Source: Malachius bipustulatus
Lineage: Eukaryota; Arthropoda; Insecta; Coleoptera; Melyridae
NCBI GenBank assembly: GCA_910589415.1
Contig: OU342632.1
Coordinates: 50,271,341-50,335,340 of the forward strand
Reading direction: 5' to 3'
Length of the DNA: 64,000 nucleotides
In this document: one piece after another, positions 24,874 to 35,372 of the stretch
How the letters are laid out: each line of letters begins with the position of its first letter
Position numbering within the stretch: the first letter of the stretch is position 1
Position numbers and translations under genes: made by a program
The notes under the pieces: generated by a model
The model's input: the letters and a program-made list of their open reading frames with translations, nothing else
Told to the model about the DNA's origin: nothing
The model's database searches: none

Positions 24874-25065
24874 CTAATTTGCTATGCAGTTTAATCTACC
24901 GACTTTGTGGACATCTAAAAACACTTGGAAAAATTTTTTCTCATCTTCTTTGAGCCCGGAGTACAGCTCCACAAAGGCACTCTGCAAATTCCGTGTCATC
25001 ACAATAGGATGTACCCACATTCTTCCTTTTTTGTATTGCTGCTGCCTTTTCCGTTTAATAATAGT
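24874..25065 (-). pseudogene. PIF/Harbinger-like transposase N-terminal fragment
   Basis: A 63-codon frame reads KRKRQQQYKKGRMWVHPI, then SAFVELYSGLKEDEKKFFQ. The basic run, R-x-W-V-H-P-I, and a spaced acidic helix ending in F-F match the segment that precedes the DDE domain in HARBI1/PIF transposases of animals. The upstream acidic segment (SSELLL) appears in a neighbouring frame, so there is at least one frameshift. No DDE nuclease domain follows: a TAG occurs after GRLNCIAN. I see no clear terminal inverted repeats. An orphan fragment, unlikely to be functional. Confidence 0.55.
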
Positions 25066-25265
25066 TCAGACGACAACAGCACGAATCGTGTGTCGGCGGG
25101 AAAACATTTCATCAACTGCCGATTCGCTGCACGTGAAAGCTATGACCCGTCGGCGCGAATCGTCAGCGCTGACAATCACTGTTGACGATCAGTTGCATCT
25201 ACTTGGGTAAATGGGGAATATCATTTTTCTGAACTACTGCGTGGACGATAATAGTTATTTATGCA

Positions 25266-25372
25266 GCAAGTGCATAAAGTGGTACTTTTTTCACAACTGG
25301 GAAGTTTGACCACACGAGCCGCAGTCGAGTGCGTCAATCCCAGAAGTGAAAAAAGGCACTTTATGCATATAT
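25266..25372. repeat. Long hairpin with CpG-rich loop
   Basis: Two ~40-nt arms (TGCATAAAGTGGTACTTTTT and AAAAAGGCACTTTATGCAT) flank a loop CACACGAGCCGCAGTCGAG. Arms are imperfect but strongly complementary. Similar AT-stem/CTCG-loop hairpins occur at ~43.8, 44.7, 45.2 and 58.1 kb. Confidence 0.7.
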
Positions 25373-25519
25373 TGCATACAAAATTTTATCCACGAGTGAC
25401 TTAGATTAGAACGAACAGTCATTATTAAAAAAAAAGACACTTTTAATGTATTCATATAAGCTATTAACGCCTTTTTAATCACGTCAGTTCATAAAAGTGA
25501 CATATTGCTTAATATGTGC

Positions 25520-26370
25520 ATTTCTTTAGATTTTTGAGGTAACAAATTTTGTGCAGCCACATTTGATTGAAAAATAATTTCCTCTGGGGTAGAAGATATT
25601 TTAGTCATTGAATTATCTACAATGGTATCCATGTTAGGTAATTAAAGACACAAAACACAAAATAATAATTTTACATAGATCTGGTGCTCTGATAATAAAC
25701 TACGACGTTCCTCTAGTACAGGTGCATGGTGTCAACAAGCACTAGGAGCCGTCGGCGTCGGAATACTAGGTAATTCAGCGTTCAGCGTCTCGTGTAGTCA
25801 GATCGTGTAGTTGCGATCGCCCCGATCGGGCCGCTCACTAGAACTTGAACTGTACTTGGTTGGCCGGCTTACGCTTGCAGTAACCTGTCAGATTTAAGCG
25901 TTAGATAATGAACCGCTACGACACTTTATTTCACTCCTTTTTACTTTATGCACTCTTCATAATAATCATACATTTTATGAACACAGAAACGTCTAAAAAA
26001 GTGCATCTTATGAATCAGTCTTAGATAAAAGCTTGTCTATCCCAAGCAATCAGCAAAGATTAAATATCTCGTAAAAAGTGTGCTAGCTTCCTGATCTTAT
26101 GCTTGCCCAAAAGTATATAGTGCGAAATCATAAATACGAAGCGGCAAATCAAGATGACTGTAAATTTGTGTAAATTTATTAAAATATCAACAACTTTGCT
26201 GCTATCTATATGTATTTAATATGGTTGGAACTAAGAACAAAAAAAAAAAACGAAATATGTCAGGCTCGACAACAAAGTTAAGGTTTTTTATCGTTATTCG
26301 TTATCAGCTTTAAATTTTCTGTCATCTTTGATCTGCTGAAATAGTATTGTATACCTAGGCGGTAAAGTGG
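25520..26370. other. No gene recognised
   Basis: 25720-25910 is GC-richer (CGATCGCCCCGATCGGG). No frame or domain is supported. Confidence 0.4.
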
Positions 26371-26379
26371 CAAATGGCC

Positions 26380-26441
26380 ATTTTCAGGCCTCAAGAAGAT
26401 ATGGACAGGCGACGTGCCTGTACATATTTTCTTGAGGCCTA
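26380..26441. repeat. Short hairpin
   Basis: AGGCCTCAAGAAGATATGG and its near inverse ending CTTGAGGCCT surround GACAGGC..GCCTG. It lies immediately outside the foldback element at 26443. Confidence 0.6.
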
Positions 26442-26442
26442 A

Positions 26443-27635
26443 AATAGTATATTCTACAGGGTGTTAAGAAAATGGCGGATAAACTATTTAGTACATTGTA
26501 GGGGACACTCAGTAGAGTACGGGAAAAATAATTAAAAAATTCTGGTCTTCAATGTGGTGAGATAAAAAATGCCAAAGTTAAGATTTTACTATCTTTGTTT
26601 TTCGGTATTTGCAAAAACTAGATGATTTTACAGATATAGAAAAAGGGTACTTTAATCGTTATCAATTGAAAAAATTGCTTAAGATGATGTTACTTGCTTG
26701 GGAAATTTAATAAGATTTTTTTTCCTTTCCAAGATGCTGAAAAAAAAAACATTTGGCAACAACTGGTTTGATACCTTAACTACCTACATTGTTAGAAATT
26801 AGACGAAATTACCAAATACCAGCAGTTATCATGTTAAACGTTGCCAAGTTTATTGTTCAATATTTTGCTTATATCTTTTAAAATGTAGCTATGGATTTTT
26901 TTAAATTGTTTTTCCCGTACTTTACTGAGTGTCCCCTCCAATGTTGTACTAAAGAGTTTATCCGTCATTTTCTTAACACCCTGTATATCAAGGGCGGAAA
27001 GAAGATCATTTCGGCGAGTATGAAGTTATCAGGCCAAGCGGAGCGCAGCGGAGCAAAGGTCGATTGAATATGAGCTTAAATGGACTTCGGGTCCGGCCGA
27101 GATGTAGACGGTATTTTTTAGCGCATCGCCTTAGAACACTGAAAACTTTGGCTTGTTAGCTTGTTGGCGACTATGTGGTGGCGTACAAATTAATTCACTG
27201 TCAGTGTCATTTTCCTGTCTAGCGTTTACTTTGTTGCTTTATTGACCAAACCTCAGAAACAAGTAACCTCCGTTAATCGTTATAATTAGATAGGTAGCTG
27301 TGAATATAATAATAACAGGTAGGAACCTATCTAATTATAACGATTAACGGGGGTTTCTATTAATGGGGGACTAGTTTCTGAGGTTTCGTCAATAAAGCAA
27401 CAAAATAAACGCTAGACAGGAAAATAACACTGACAGTGAATTATTTTGTACGCCACCACATATTCACCAACAAGCTAACAAGCCAAAGTTTTCAGTATTC
27501 TAACGCGATGCGCTAAAAAATACCGTCTATACCTCGACCGGACCCGAAGTCCATTTAAGCTCGTATTCAATCGACCCTCGCTCCGCTCGGCGCCGAAATG
27601 AACTTCTTTCCGCCCTTGATATAGAATGTACTATT
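26443..27635. mobile_element. Foldback element, ATATCAAGGGCGGAAAGAAG ends (copy 1, split)
   Basis: Ends read AATAGTATATTCTA..TATCAAGGGCGG on the left and the inverse CCGCCCTTGATATAGAATG..TACTATT on the right. Long inverted arms (to ~27300 and from ~27325) share GGACTTCGGGTCCGG, TTTTAGCGCATCG and AACTTTGGCTTGTTAGC. A CAGGGTG element (26457-26983) interrupts the left end. Second copy at 29742-30617. Superfamily not recognised. Confidence 0.75.
26457..26983. mobile_element. CAGGGTGTTAAGAAAATGGCG element nested in foldback copy 1
   Basis: 527 bp, inverted termini of about 85 bp (CAGGGTGTTAAGAAAATGG, GGGGACACTCAGTA...). Flanked by TA on both sides. Removing it plus one TA restores AATAGTATATTCTATATCA, the inverse of the host element's right end, so TA target duplication is directly visible. 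Confidence 0.9.
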
Positions 27636-27669
27636 ATCGTCGTCGTTTACACATAATTTTTTAATCCTA

Positions 27670-27695
27670 CACAATAATAATAATAATAATAATAA
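27670..27695. repeat. (ATA)n microsatellite
   Basis: Seven to eight AAT trinucleotides followed by a T run. Confidence 0.85.
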
Positions 27696-27699
27696 TTTT

Positions 27700-29590
27700 T
27701 TTTAAGTTATTTATTTATTTAGTTTACTGTAGGTAGGTATAATAATATACAGGTAGTAGAGATTAATTATAGTAAGAAGTAGGTTCTGTTTACTGCCCTT
27801 TTTGATAAAAAGGAAAATTACAATTTCACAATATTTATTAAAGGATAGGTTTAGGTAGGTATATACATACATTAACGTAAATAACAATAGAAGACAATAA
27901 TTAATGCAGATTTGATATTTATTGTCTTCTAACCTAACAACCTAACCTTGTCACAATAATACGAATTAAATTCAGAACTGTCACATCTTATAATTTAATT
28001 CTCTCGAATGTCATCCGAACAGCGGTTCGTTCGAAGTTCGTATAGGAGTGTCGCAATGCCTCTAGCGTGAAAACGTGAAATTTATTTTACCTCCTAGCCG
28101 TGGAAAGAGGCACTTTCTCCGTCTCCATGAAGTCGAAAAATTTCAATTTTCTTATAGTGTAGGATAAAAATAAATATATTTAAGATATTCCCGTTTCAAG
28201 CCTAGGAATAGGTACACCGATTCGTCGTTAATTTTTTGAAAATAAAAAACAATAAAACCCTGAATTTTTCCATAATACTGCTATTCACTGCATAATATAC
28301 TAGCTAAAATTATAATGCGCACCTATGTAATTCACCGCGCAAATGAATTTTTGGCCACTTCGCCGTAGGTATTATTATATTTGCGTATAGATATACAATG
28401 CTGTCTTAAGCTGAAAGATTCATTTAAAGTAGGCACTTTACATCAAAAATAGCTACTGTACAAATTTCAAGTCAAAGAAGTACTATTACCTTTAATTTGC
28501 GTATTTTGCTAAACAGCATCAGTAGTTATGAATTTCATGTACTATTTCCAATAAAACATAAAGCTCCTCGTTGCATGTCATTAGGAATTTGGTGAATGCA
28601 GAAATCTATGAATAGCGTGAGGTACGGCCATTCATGATTCCTCTATATTCGCTTTCAATCAAAACTATCTACCATGCTGTACTGTAAAGTGGTTATAGAG
28701 TTACAAACTAGTAGTAATACTGCCATAAATTTGTTTTTATGACTCGTGGATAAATAGTTTATAATTTAACTGTTGAAGACTCAGCCCATCCTCAAACAAA
28801 TACCATACAACTTTGGACGAATCTAGCGAATTCATAATTATTCTTAATCATGAAAGATCGGTCGTCGAACGTACAAAGAGGTATACTAAACGCAGTTTCT
28901 CCTTCATTGCGCATAGAACTAAAGTTAGCTGTCTAGGTATAGTGCTAAATGGGATGCCTCTGTTGTGAAGCACAAATTACTAAGTTCTATGGCTACACCT
29001 ACGACCATATTGCTTATACTCTGAGCTATTAAGGGAAATATTCATCAAACTAATTTCCTTGCTATAATAAAGTTTTGTAACGTCACAACTTGCCTATTTA
29101 ACTAAGTTCGATACTTATATAGCTAGGGCCCCATAATTCTACTATAGGCAAGCAATCTGGTCAAACCCAGTGATGAGTAATCATTGGAAATTTTCAGGTC
29201 TAAGACGGAAACATTTCATGAAAACAGCTACATTTCAAGTTTGTTTTATTGTCAAACTAATTTAACTGTGTTAAAAGTCTGGGAAAATGCAGTTAGTGAA
29301 GCTCGTTTACAAACATTTATTTATAAATCTCAAACACAAATACATTTTCTAGGAGTTTTGTAAAAACAAGGAATATTTTCAGTTCGAGAACTTATAGTAG
29401 TTCGGCGAACAATAAGTTTGATGATACTTTACAGTCTGATTTTTGATCTAAGTATTATCTCAAGTTCAGTTCTTATGTTATGTTCAATTTATCCCATAAA
29501 AGTTTGCAGGAAACTTCAAAATAGTCAAGACTTGATTTCAACACTATGAAGATTTACTCACCGACATTTTCTGGCAATCAACTGCTAAAA
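27700..29590. other. No gene; one small hairpin
   Basis: 27889-27940 has inverted AGAAGACAATAA/TTATTGTCTTCT ends. TTTAATCCTACAC (27660) and GTGTAGGATAAAA (28158) are inverted and may bound an old element. Otherwise AT-rich unique sequence. Confidence 0.45.
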
Positions 29591-29599
29591 CTAGAAATC

Positions 29600-29722
29600 T
29601 GATAAAAATGTAAAAACCAATGTTAGTTTTCCTTCTCAGACAATCTAAAAATGCAATAACATAGGAGCATGCCATTTAAAAAACATAATTTTGATATGTT
29701 CCATATTTTTGGGATACTCTGC
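29600..29722 (+). mobile_element. Fragment of the 36.3-37.0 kb element
   Basis: Matches 36855-36960: CTTCTCAGACAATCTAAAAA, GCAATAACATAGGAGCAT, TTTGATATG and a terminal GGGATACTCTGCA. Single arm only. Confidence 0.65.
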
Positions 29723-29741
29723 ACATTATTAATATATTTTC

Positions 29742-30617
29742 AATAGTAGGTATATTATATATCAAGGGCGGAAAGAAGATCATTTCGGCGAGTATGAAGT
29801 TATCGGTCCGAGCGGAGCGAGGGTCGATTGAATACGAGTTTAAATGGACTTCGGGTCCGGCCGAGATATAGACGGTATTTTTAGCGTATCGCGCTAGAAC
29901 ACTGAAAACTTTGGCTTGTTAGCTTGTTAGCGAATAAGTGGCGATGCGCTAAAAAATAAAATATCTTTTTAGCGCATCGCCACTGAAAGACGACATTTCA
30001 GTAGCTTAATAGCCGGCGGAATGACGCATATTGCAGCCCTACATGCGATAGCGGCTCGCTTCCAGGCGTACAAAATATTCCAGCCCGCAACGAACGTTTT
30101 TTCTGGCCCTTGGGCGGACAGATTTAGTAGTAACTATAACAACTACTGTTTGTAGTTGTTATCAGTTAGTGATTACGCGGCAGGTGAGAGCTCGGCAGCG
30201 AAATTTAAGCACACAGCTGACAACTACCGAGACCACGATACGCCCATATTACAATCAAGTCTAAACGAGCTGGAAATATAATAACAGGTAGGTACCCATA
30301 TAATTGTAACGATTAACGAGGGTTACTAGTTTCTGAGGTTTCGTCAATAAAGTAACAATATGAACGCTAGACAGGAAAATGACACTGACAGTGAATTAAT
30401 TTGTACGCCACCACATATTCGCCAACAAGCTAACAAGCCAAAGTTTTCAGTGTTCTAACGCGATACGCTAAAAAATACCGTTTATATCTCGGCCGGACCC
30501 GAAGTCCATTTAAGCTCGTGTTCAATCGACCCTCGCTCCGCTACGCTCCGCTCGGTCCTGTAACTTCATACTCGCCGAAATGATCTTCTTTCCGCCCTTG
30601 ATATAGAATATACTATT
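29742..30617. mobile_element. Foldback element, CAAGGGCGGAAAGAAG ends (copy 2)
   Basis: Same termini and arm blocks as 26443-27635. The left arm is shortened; an 18-bp-arm hairpin at 29939-29985 (GTGGCGATGCGCTAAAAA and inverse) and a GC-richer ~290-bp core replace part of it. The core has a ~60-codon plus-strand frame (29967-30150; MTHIAALHAIAARFQAY) of unknown origin. Confidence 0.75.
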
Positions 30618-30860
30618 TCAACGGATCTGTATTCTATTCGAAAACAAAATTTTCTAAAAATCAAGGCACAAAGCCATAATCTTCCGTGACGTATACCATG
30701 AATAACCTTGTGTTTCTTATTGCTTTTTATTGTTTTAAGCAAATCGTTGATAAATATGAGAAAGAGAGTCGGAGATAAAATGGATCCCTGAGGCATGCCT
30801 TCATTGATGATAAAGACGATACTGAGATTAGCGAAATCTATTCGTTCGGGGTGGATTTAG
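30618..30860 (-). pseudogene. Non-LTR reverse transcriptase fragment
   Basis: The minus strand reads LSIVFIINEGMPQGSIL, then SPTLFLIFINDLLKTIK. This is RT motif B (PQGS) and the following hydrophobic helix of Jockey-type enzymes. The homologous stretch of the 39.3-kb relic reads VPQGPILSPTLFLIFINDL. Downstream sequence (VIHGIRHGRL) no longer matches the expected FADD region, and the fragment ends at the boundary of the foldback element at 30617. Motifs A and C are missing. Confidence 0.7.
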
Positions 30861-31003
30861 AACTAATATGCGAATTAGGTTGATATCTTCGACATCAATT
30901 TACACAACCCCGCTGAGGTAATTTTGACAGCAGTTTCGTGTTATTATTTAGAGTGACGTGAAGGAAAATACTTATTTAAATCGATGTTAGGTCTGCCGCG
31001 AAA

Positions 31004-31017
31004 CGCTAGATGGCACC
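31004..31017 (+). promoter_or_regulatory. CTCF-like core motif
   Basis: CTAGATGGCAC fits the degenerate CTCF core S-Y-A-G-R-K-G-G-C-R-S at every position. A match this short occurs by chance often, so occupancy is unknown. Confidence 0.2.
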
Positions 31018-31125
31018 TAATATTGTCGCCGCTTCTTGAGCTAAGTTTCCTGTATCATAGTTTAAGGTATTTGATATTGCCTTAATACGACAGCTCGCGA
31101 CCAAAACTATAACCTACATATTATA

Positions 31126-31641
31126 CAGGGTGTTAAAAAATAAGTATCGAATATTTATAGAGGGTACAGGATAGACCAAAATAAGTCAAAAAGTCTTAAT
31201 TGACATTGGTCCCTAAAATGGGGGCTTCGAAGATACGGCGGATTTTTCAAATTATTTTAATATTTTGTTTCTGCACATTATTTTTCTTTATTATGTTTAG
31301 TATGTACAAACAAACGATGGAAAGTATAAACAAAAACAGAAGATTAGATAAGGTTATATAGAAAAAAAGATAAGGGGAAAAGGTGATAAATTAAGAAATA
31401 GAATAATCTCTCACAAGATAATTTTTTTTTTTAAATCGTTTTAATTTTGCAATAACCTGCATTTCCTATCATAGTCGGCTGTTAATCAGACAAAACACCA
31501 AATAAATGACATTAGTTGTCAGTGTACAATCTCTCAATTGCTATGAATGTTTATTCTAATCTCGAATTAGCCGAGATGCATTTTATGTATGGTCATGCCA
31601 ATGGCGTTGCTACAGAAGCGCGACGATTAGCTGATCCTTAA
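31126..31641 (+). mobile_element. 5' part of a CAGGGTG mariner-like element
   Basis: Begins TA-CAGGGTGTTAAAAAATAAG. A ~415-bp leader precedes a transposase start at 31543. Sequence stops matching a transposon at ~31641, where a different element appears to begin. Confidence 0.65.
31543..31641 (+). pseudogene. DUF4817-type transposase N-terminus, truncated
   Basis: A 32-codon frame: MNVYSNLELAEMHFMYG, HANGVATEARRLADP, stop. The Y-S-N-x-E-L-A-x-M-x-F-x-Y-G pattern followed by N-G-x-A-x-E-A-R-R-L is the DUF4817 helix-turn-helix that opens many arthropod mariner-like (DD41D) transposases. Its position ~420 bp inside a CAGGGTG terminus fits a gene start. The expected F/Y-P-x-R-R continuation is missing, replaced by the left edge of the next element, so only the DNA-binding start remains. 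Confidence 0.7.
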
Positions 31642-31642
31642 C

Positions 31643-32356
31643 CCTAGTAAGTGTGGGGGTGGGGGGGTAACGGTCAGAAATGTAGCAACTGCGTGGGAGT
31701 CCATTACTGCTACGTAAAAAAAAAACAGGCTGACGGTATTATTGTGTTACGTCTGATTGTAAATGTTGAGAGATTTTGTTACTCTATACCGAAAAGGTAT
31801 GCTTTCAGACATTTTACGTGTAGCATATTATGACCTGGACGCACTTTTGATTGAAATGTCAAAAAATTTGGCCGAACTATATTATAGCAACGCGGTTCAA
31901 TTTTTAACTGTTTGTATGGCTGCTGAGATGACTAGAATACTGCTTTTAGACATTTTGCGCGTAGCATATCGCCTGGGCGCATTTTAAAAAATGTCAAAAA
32001 CAATTTTCAGACGAGTTGCTTTGTTACCGATCGCCATATTTTTTAACGTTTTAAAAACGGTCTCAAAATTTATTCTGCTCACATTTTCTTCTGAAAAATC
32101 ATATCTTCGCATTATCTCGCCCAAATTCGCTCGTGAAGAAGATTTTCAGACATTTTGCTGAGATACTTTTTTTGTCTCATTCGAAAATATGTGTTTTTTT
32201 TTATATGGCATTTTTGAAAATTTTTACAGGTCAGAAACTACACGGAAAATGTCTGATGCTGCGATTTTCGGGTTCAGAATAGGTAATCTCTATCAATTTG
32301 ATGCGGTTTTGGTCATATTGCTATGAGACAAATATTTTGGTCGTGGGCTCCCCTAC
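31643..32356. mobile_element. Element with GTGGGCTCCCCTAC right end and subterminal repeats
   Basis: The right end CGTGGGCTCCCCTAC-TA is the exact inverse of the left end of the 46221-48086 element (15 bp). Inside, a ~137-bp unit occurs twice (starting ~31806 and ~31938; CAGACATTTTACGTGTAGCA and AGACATTTTGCGCGTAGCAT), with further CAGACATTTTGC copies near 32150. The left end (near GTAAGTGTGGGGGTGGGG) is degenerate and uncertain. Confidence 0.55.
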
Positions 32357-33403
32357 TATCTGAAGTATTTTGTTTCAACAAAATGAAATAATTAATCTAA
32401 AAACCTTGTAACACGTTACAAGTCATTATAATACCTAATAATAGACTAGTTAAGATAAATCTTACATCAAATTTTTCGAACGGTATAATTATGTAGTATG
32501 TGTCTGACTGATATAATATGCTGATAAGTCCATAACAAGGGTGTAACGATCCATGGCTTCAGTCTTGCAGTCTTTTCCTCACATGCTGTGAGAAGTATTA
32601 TTTCTTATTTGTTCTGCAAATAACCTATACCTAGTGGCATGTTAATAAGTGCCAATAAATCTCAAATCTAGTATAATCAGTTCAAGGTAGTTCAATGATA
32701 CATAATAGAGAACACAAGATATAATAGAACTATGAGGCAAGGCATAAATGCTACAAATTATACAGGGTGAGTTTTTTTCAATGTTTAGTACAGGGATCTC
32801 GTAAACTACTGCAGTTAGAGGAACGGTTAAGTGGGGAAAGAAGTGCAGTTTTATGAGCTTAATTCGAAACAGCTTTTGTTTTTTTGAAAACCTCCATGGC
32901 TTCCTAGATATTTAACATAAAGTAAATTCCGCGGATTTCTTTATACCGAGATAGCAGTCTTATTATTGGGATTAGAGAAAAATCGTAAATGAAAACCTTT
33001 TAGACAATTTCATAGACAATAAAACGGCGTTACAATTTTTTTTATTTGCTGTGTCATTTTCGAGCTATGACGTAAACTTGTGTTTTTTTTAAATGTAAGT
33101 CATAGTTGGCTATGACATCATTCGATATGTCTTTTTTTTCTAAATACAACGATATAAAACTCGATATTGTTTTTTCGGGAAATAAAAAAGTTGGGACGGT
33201 TTTTAATTTTATTTCCTCAACTTAACTGGGCGGCCATGTAAGCATAACTGATAGACCTCAGTTGAATTGGAAATTATACATAGAAAATTTTGCAGAATAA
33301 TTTGTAATCCTCTATGCAAACAATTATACTTAATTAACTACAAATTTTCTAATAGCCATCTAGTAACTCTAGAAAATATTATGAAACATTTGAATATAAA
33401 AGG

Positions 33404-33487
33404 TTAACGACGATTAAAATATCTGCGAAAATATTGTTCCGCAGCCCTGGCAGCATTCTTTTGACACTGAATATAACATTCTATCAT
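33404..33487 (-). pseudogene. DUF4817-like transposase N-terminal piece, left arm
   Basis: 27 codons: MIECYIQCQKNAARAAE, then QYFRRYFNRR and a TAA. The Y-I-x-C-x-K-N-A-x-R-A-A-E-x-Y-x-x-R-Y-x-N-R-R pattern matches the second half of the DUF4817 domain. The frame is open further upstream (to 33646), but that part is built from the GGACATCC microrepeats and looks non-coding. A mirror copy lies at 35289-35372. No catalytic domain follows in either arm. Confidence 0.5.
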
Positions 33488-33504
33488 ATCACACGCTTCC
33501 CAAA

Positions 33505-33740
33505 CAGCACACAACGTCCAATGGACGGGACGATTATGTCCATAATACGTACATGACGTCCATGGACCTTTTGCGCTACATCCATTGGATGTCGTTTTAT
33601 GTACCATATGTTTTAGTACATCAGAGGACGTCCGTTCGATGTCCATTGAATGATTCGTTTGTACAAACCCAAATCATGTCCTAGTTTGGACGTCCCATTA
33701 ATGTACATATTGTGACTTAAAATGGACATCCATATCGACA
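33505..33740. repeat. Degenerate (T)GGAC(A/G)TCC(A) microrepeat cluster, left arm
   Basis: At least eight near-palindromic units in ~235 bp, e.g. ACGTCCAATGGACG, ACGTCCATGGACC, ACATCCATTGGATGTCG, GGACGTCCGTTCGATGTCC. The same cluster is mirrored at 35035-35275, and more units lie in the centre (34197-34430). Confidence 0.75.
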
Positions 33741-34182
33741 CTTTTAACAGCACGTTTAATGTTACTCTCAACAGGTTATTAATTTCTTTAGAATTCAATA
33801 ATTTTGTAACACCGCGCAAATAAACAATATTTCAAGCAATTAGTCACTTATTATTTACTATAATTATAATTATAAATCTTGTATTACGTTAATAATTATC
33901 AAGAATTGAAGGCCAATAATAGTTCAAACGAAGAAAAAGAAGAAATCCATACAAGTTATACCTAACTTAAAAATAAAAATGAAAATTCATTTCGCCTTCA
34001 ATGACGACATTGGTCGTATTAATCTTTCAGTTTTCGAGGTTTATTAGGTATTGAGAGTTTGTCTATTGCGGTCCCACTATAGCAAAACCCTCATCAATCA
34101 GTACGGAAATTGTGTGCAGTCATATAATACAAATAAACAGTGTATAAATAAATTGTGTAGTTGTATCATGTGTGCGGTAAGC

Positions 34183-34593
34183 ACACATGATACACAATGT
34201 CCATTTTTATTACTACTGTGGACTTCCAAGACATCCATTGGCCATCCACATATGAACATCGTACATTCAGTGGATGTCCAGTGGATGATACAAATGACAC
34301 AGTTTGGGACCTCCATTGTTAGTCCTTCAGTGGACATTGTATGGATTAAAATCTGGACTACTTTTGGACCAAATTTGTATAATTAAAAAAATGTCCTTTG
34401 GACATCCATTGTCACAAACATGGACGTTCATTAGCGTACATTATGTGGATCAAATAATGAACAATTTTCATCCGTACGGAAATTGTGTGGTAACTGACAT
34501 TACTAAAAAAGCAAATTCGGAGAAGCGTTTAGCAGAAAATAGAAGATTTTTCTCGCTTGCCGCTTCTCTGAAATTGCTGTTCTTGAAATGTAA
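34183..34593. other. Central unique segment of the palindrome
   Basis: 411 bp between arms. 34162-34197 forms its own hairpin (GTATCATGTGTGC / GCACACATGATAC), and 34470-34492 repeats a piece of the arm (GTACGGAAATTGTGTG). It contains about seven more GGACATCC-type units. This looks like a recombination junction, not coding sequence. Confidence 0.6.
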
Positions 34594-35288
34594 GCTTACC
34601 GCACACATGATACAACTACACAATTTATTTATACACTGTTTATTTGTATTATATGACTGCACACAATTTCCGTACTGATTGATGAGGGTTTTGCTATAGT
34701 GGGACCGCAATAGACAAACTCTCAATACCTAATAAACCTCGAAAACTGAAAGATTAATACGACCAATGTCGTCATTGAAGGCGAAATGAATTTTCATTTT
34801 TATTTTTAAGTTAGGTATAACTTGTATGGATTTCTTCTTTTTCTTCGTTTGAACTATTATTGGCCTTCAATTCTTGATAATTATTAACGTAATACAAGAT
34901 TTATAATTATAATTATAGTAAATAATAAGTGACTAATTGCTTGAAATATTGTTTATTTGCGCGGTGTTACAAAATTATTGAATTCTAAAGAAATTAATAA
35001 CCTGTTGAGAGTAACATTAAACGTGCTGTTAAAAGTGTCGATATGGATGTCCATTTTAAGTCACAATATGTACATTAATGGGACGTCCAAACTAGGACAT
35101 GATTTGGGTTTGTACAAACGAATCATTCAATGGACATCGAACGGACGTCCTCTGATGTACTAAAACATATGGTACATAAAACGACATCCAATGGATGTAG
35201 CGCAAAAGGTCCATGGACGTCATGTACGTATTATGGACATAATCGTCCCGTCCATTGGACGTTGTGTGCTGTTTGGGAAGCGTGTGAT

Positions 35289-35372
35289 ATGATAGAATGT
35301 TATATTCAGTGTCAAAAGAATGCTGCCAGGGCTGCGGAACAATATTTTCGCAGATATTTTAATCGTCGTTAA
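35289..35372 (+). pseudogene. DUF4817-like transposase N-terminal piece, right arm
   Basis: Identical in sequence to the minus-strand piece at 33404-33487, as expected from the palindrome. Same 27-codon peptide and stop. Read from the right arm it points outward, toward the right terminus at 36008, and the left-arm copy points toward the left terminus. Confidence 0.5.

Noticed and set aside
33613..35163. Paired 68-codon and longer frames in the big palindrome
   Set aside because: Upstream parts of these frames are built from GGACRTCC microrepeats and mirror each other only because the arms are inverted copies; only the short DUF4817-like ends look protein-derived.
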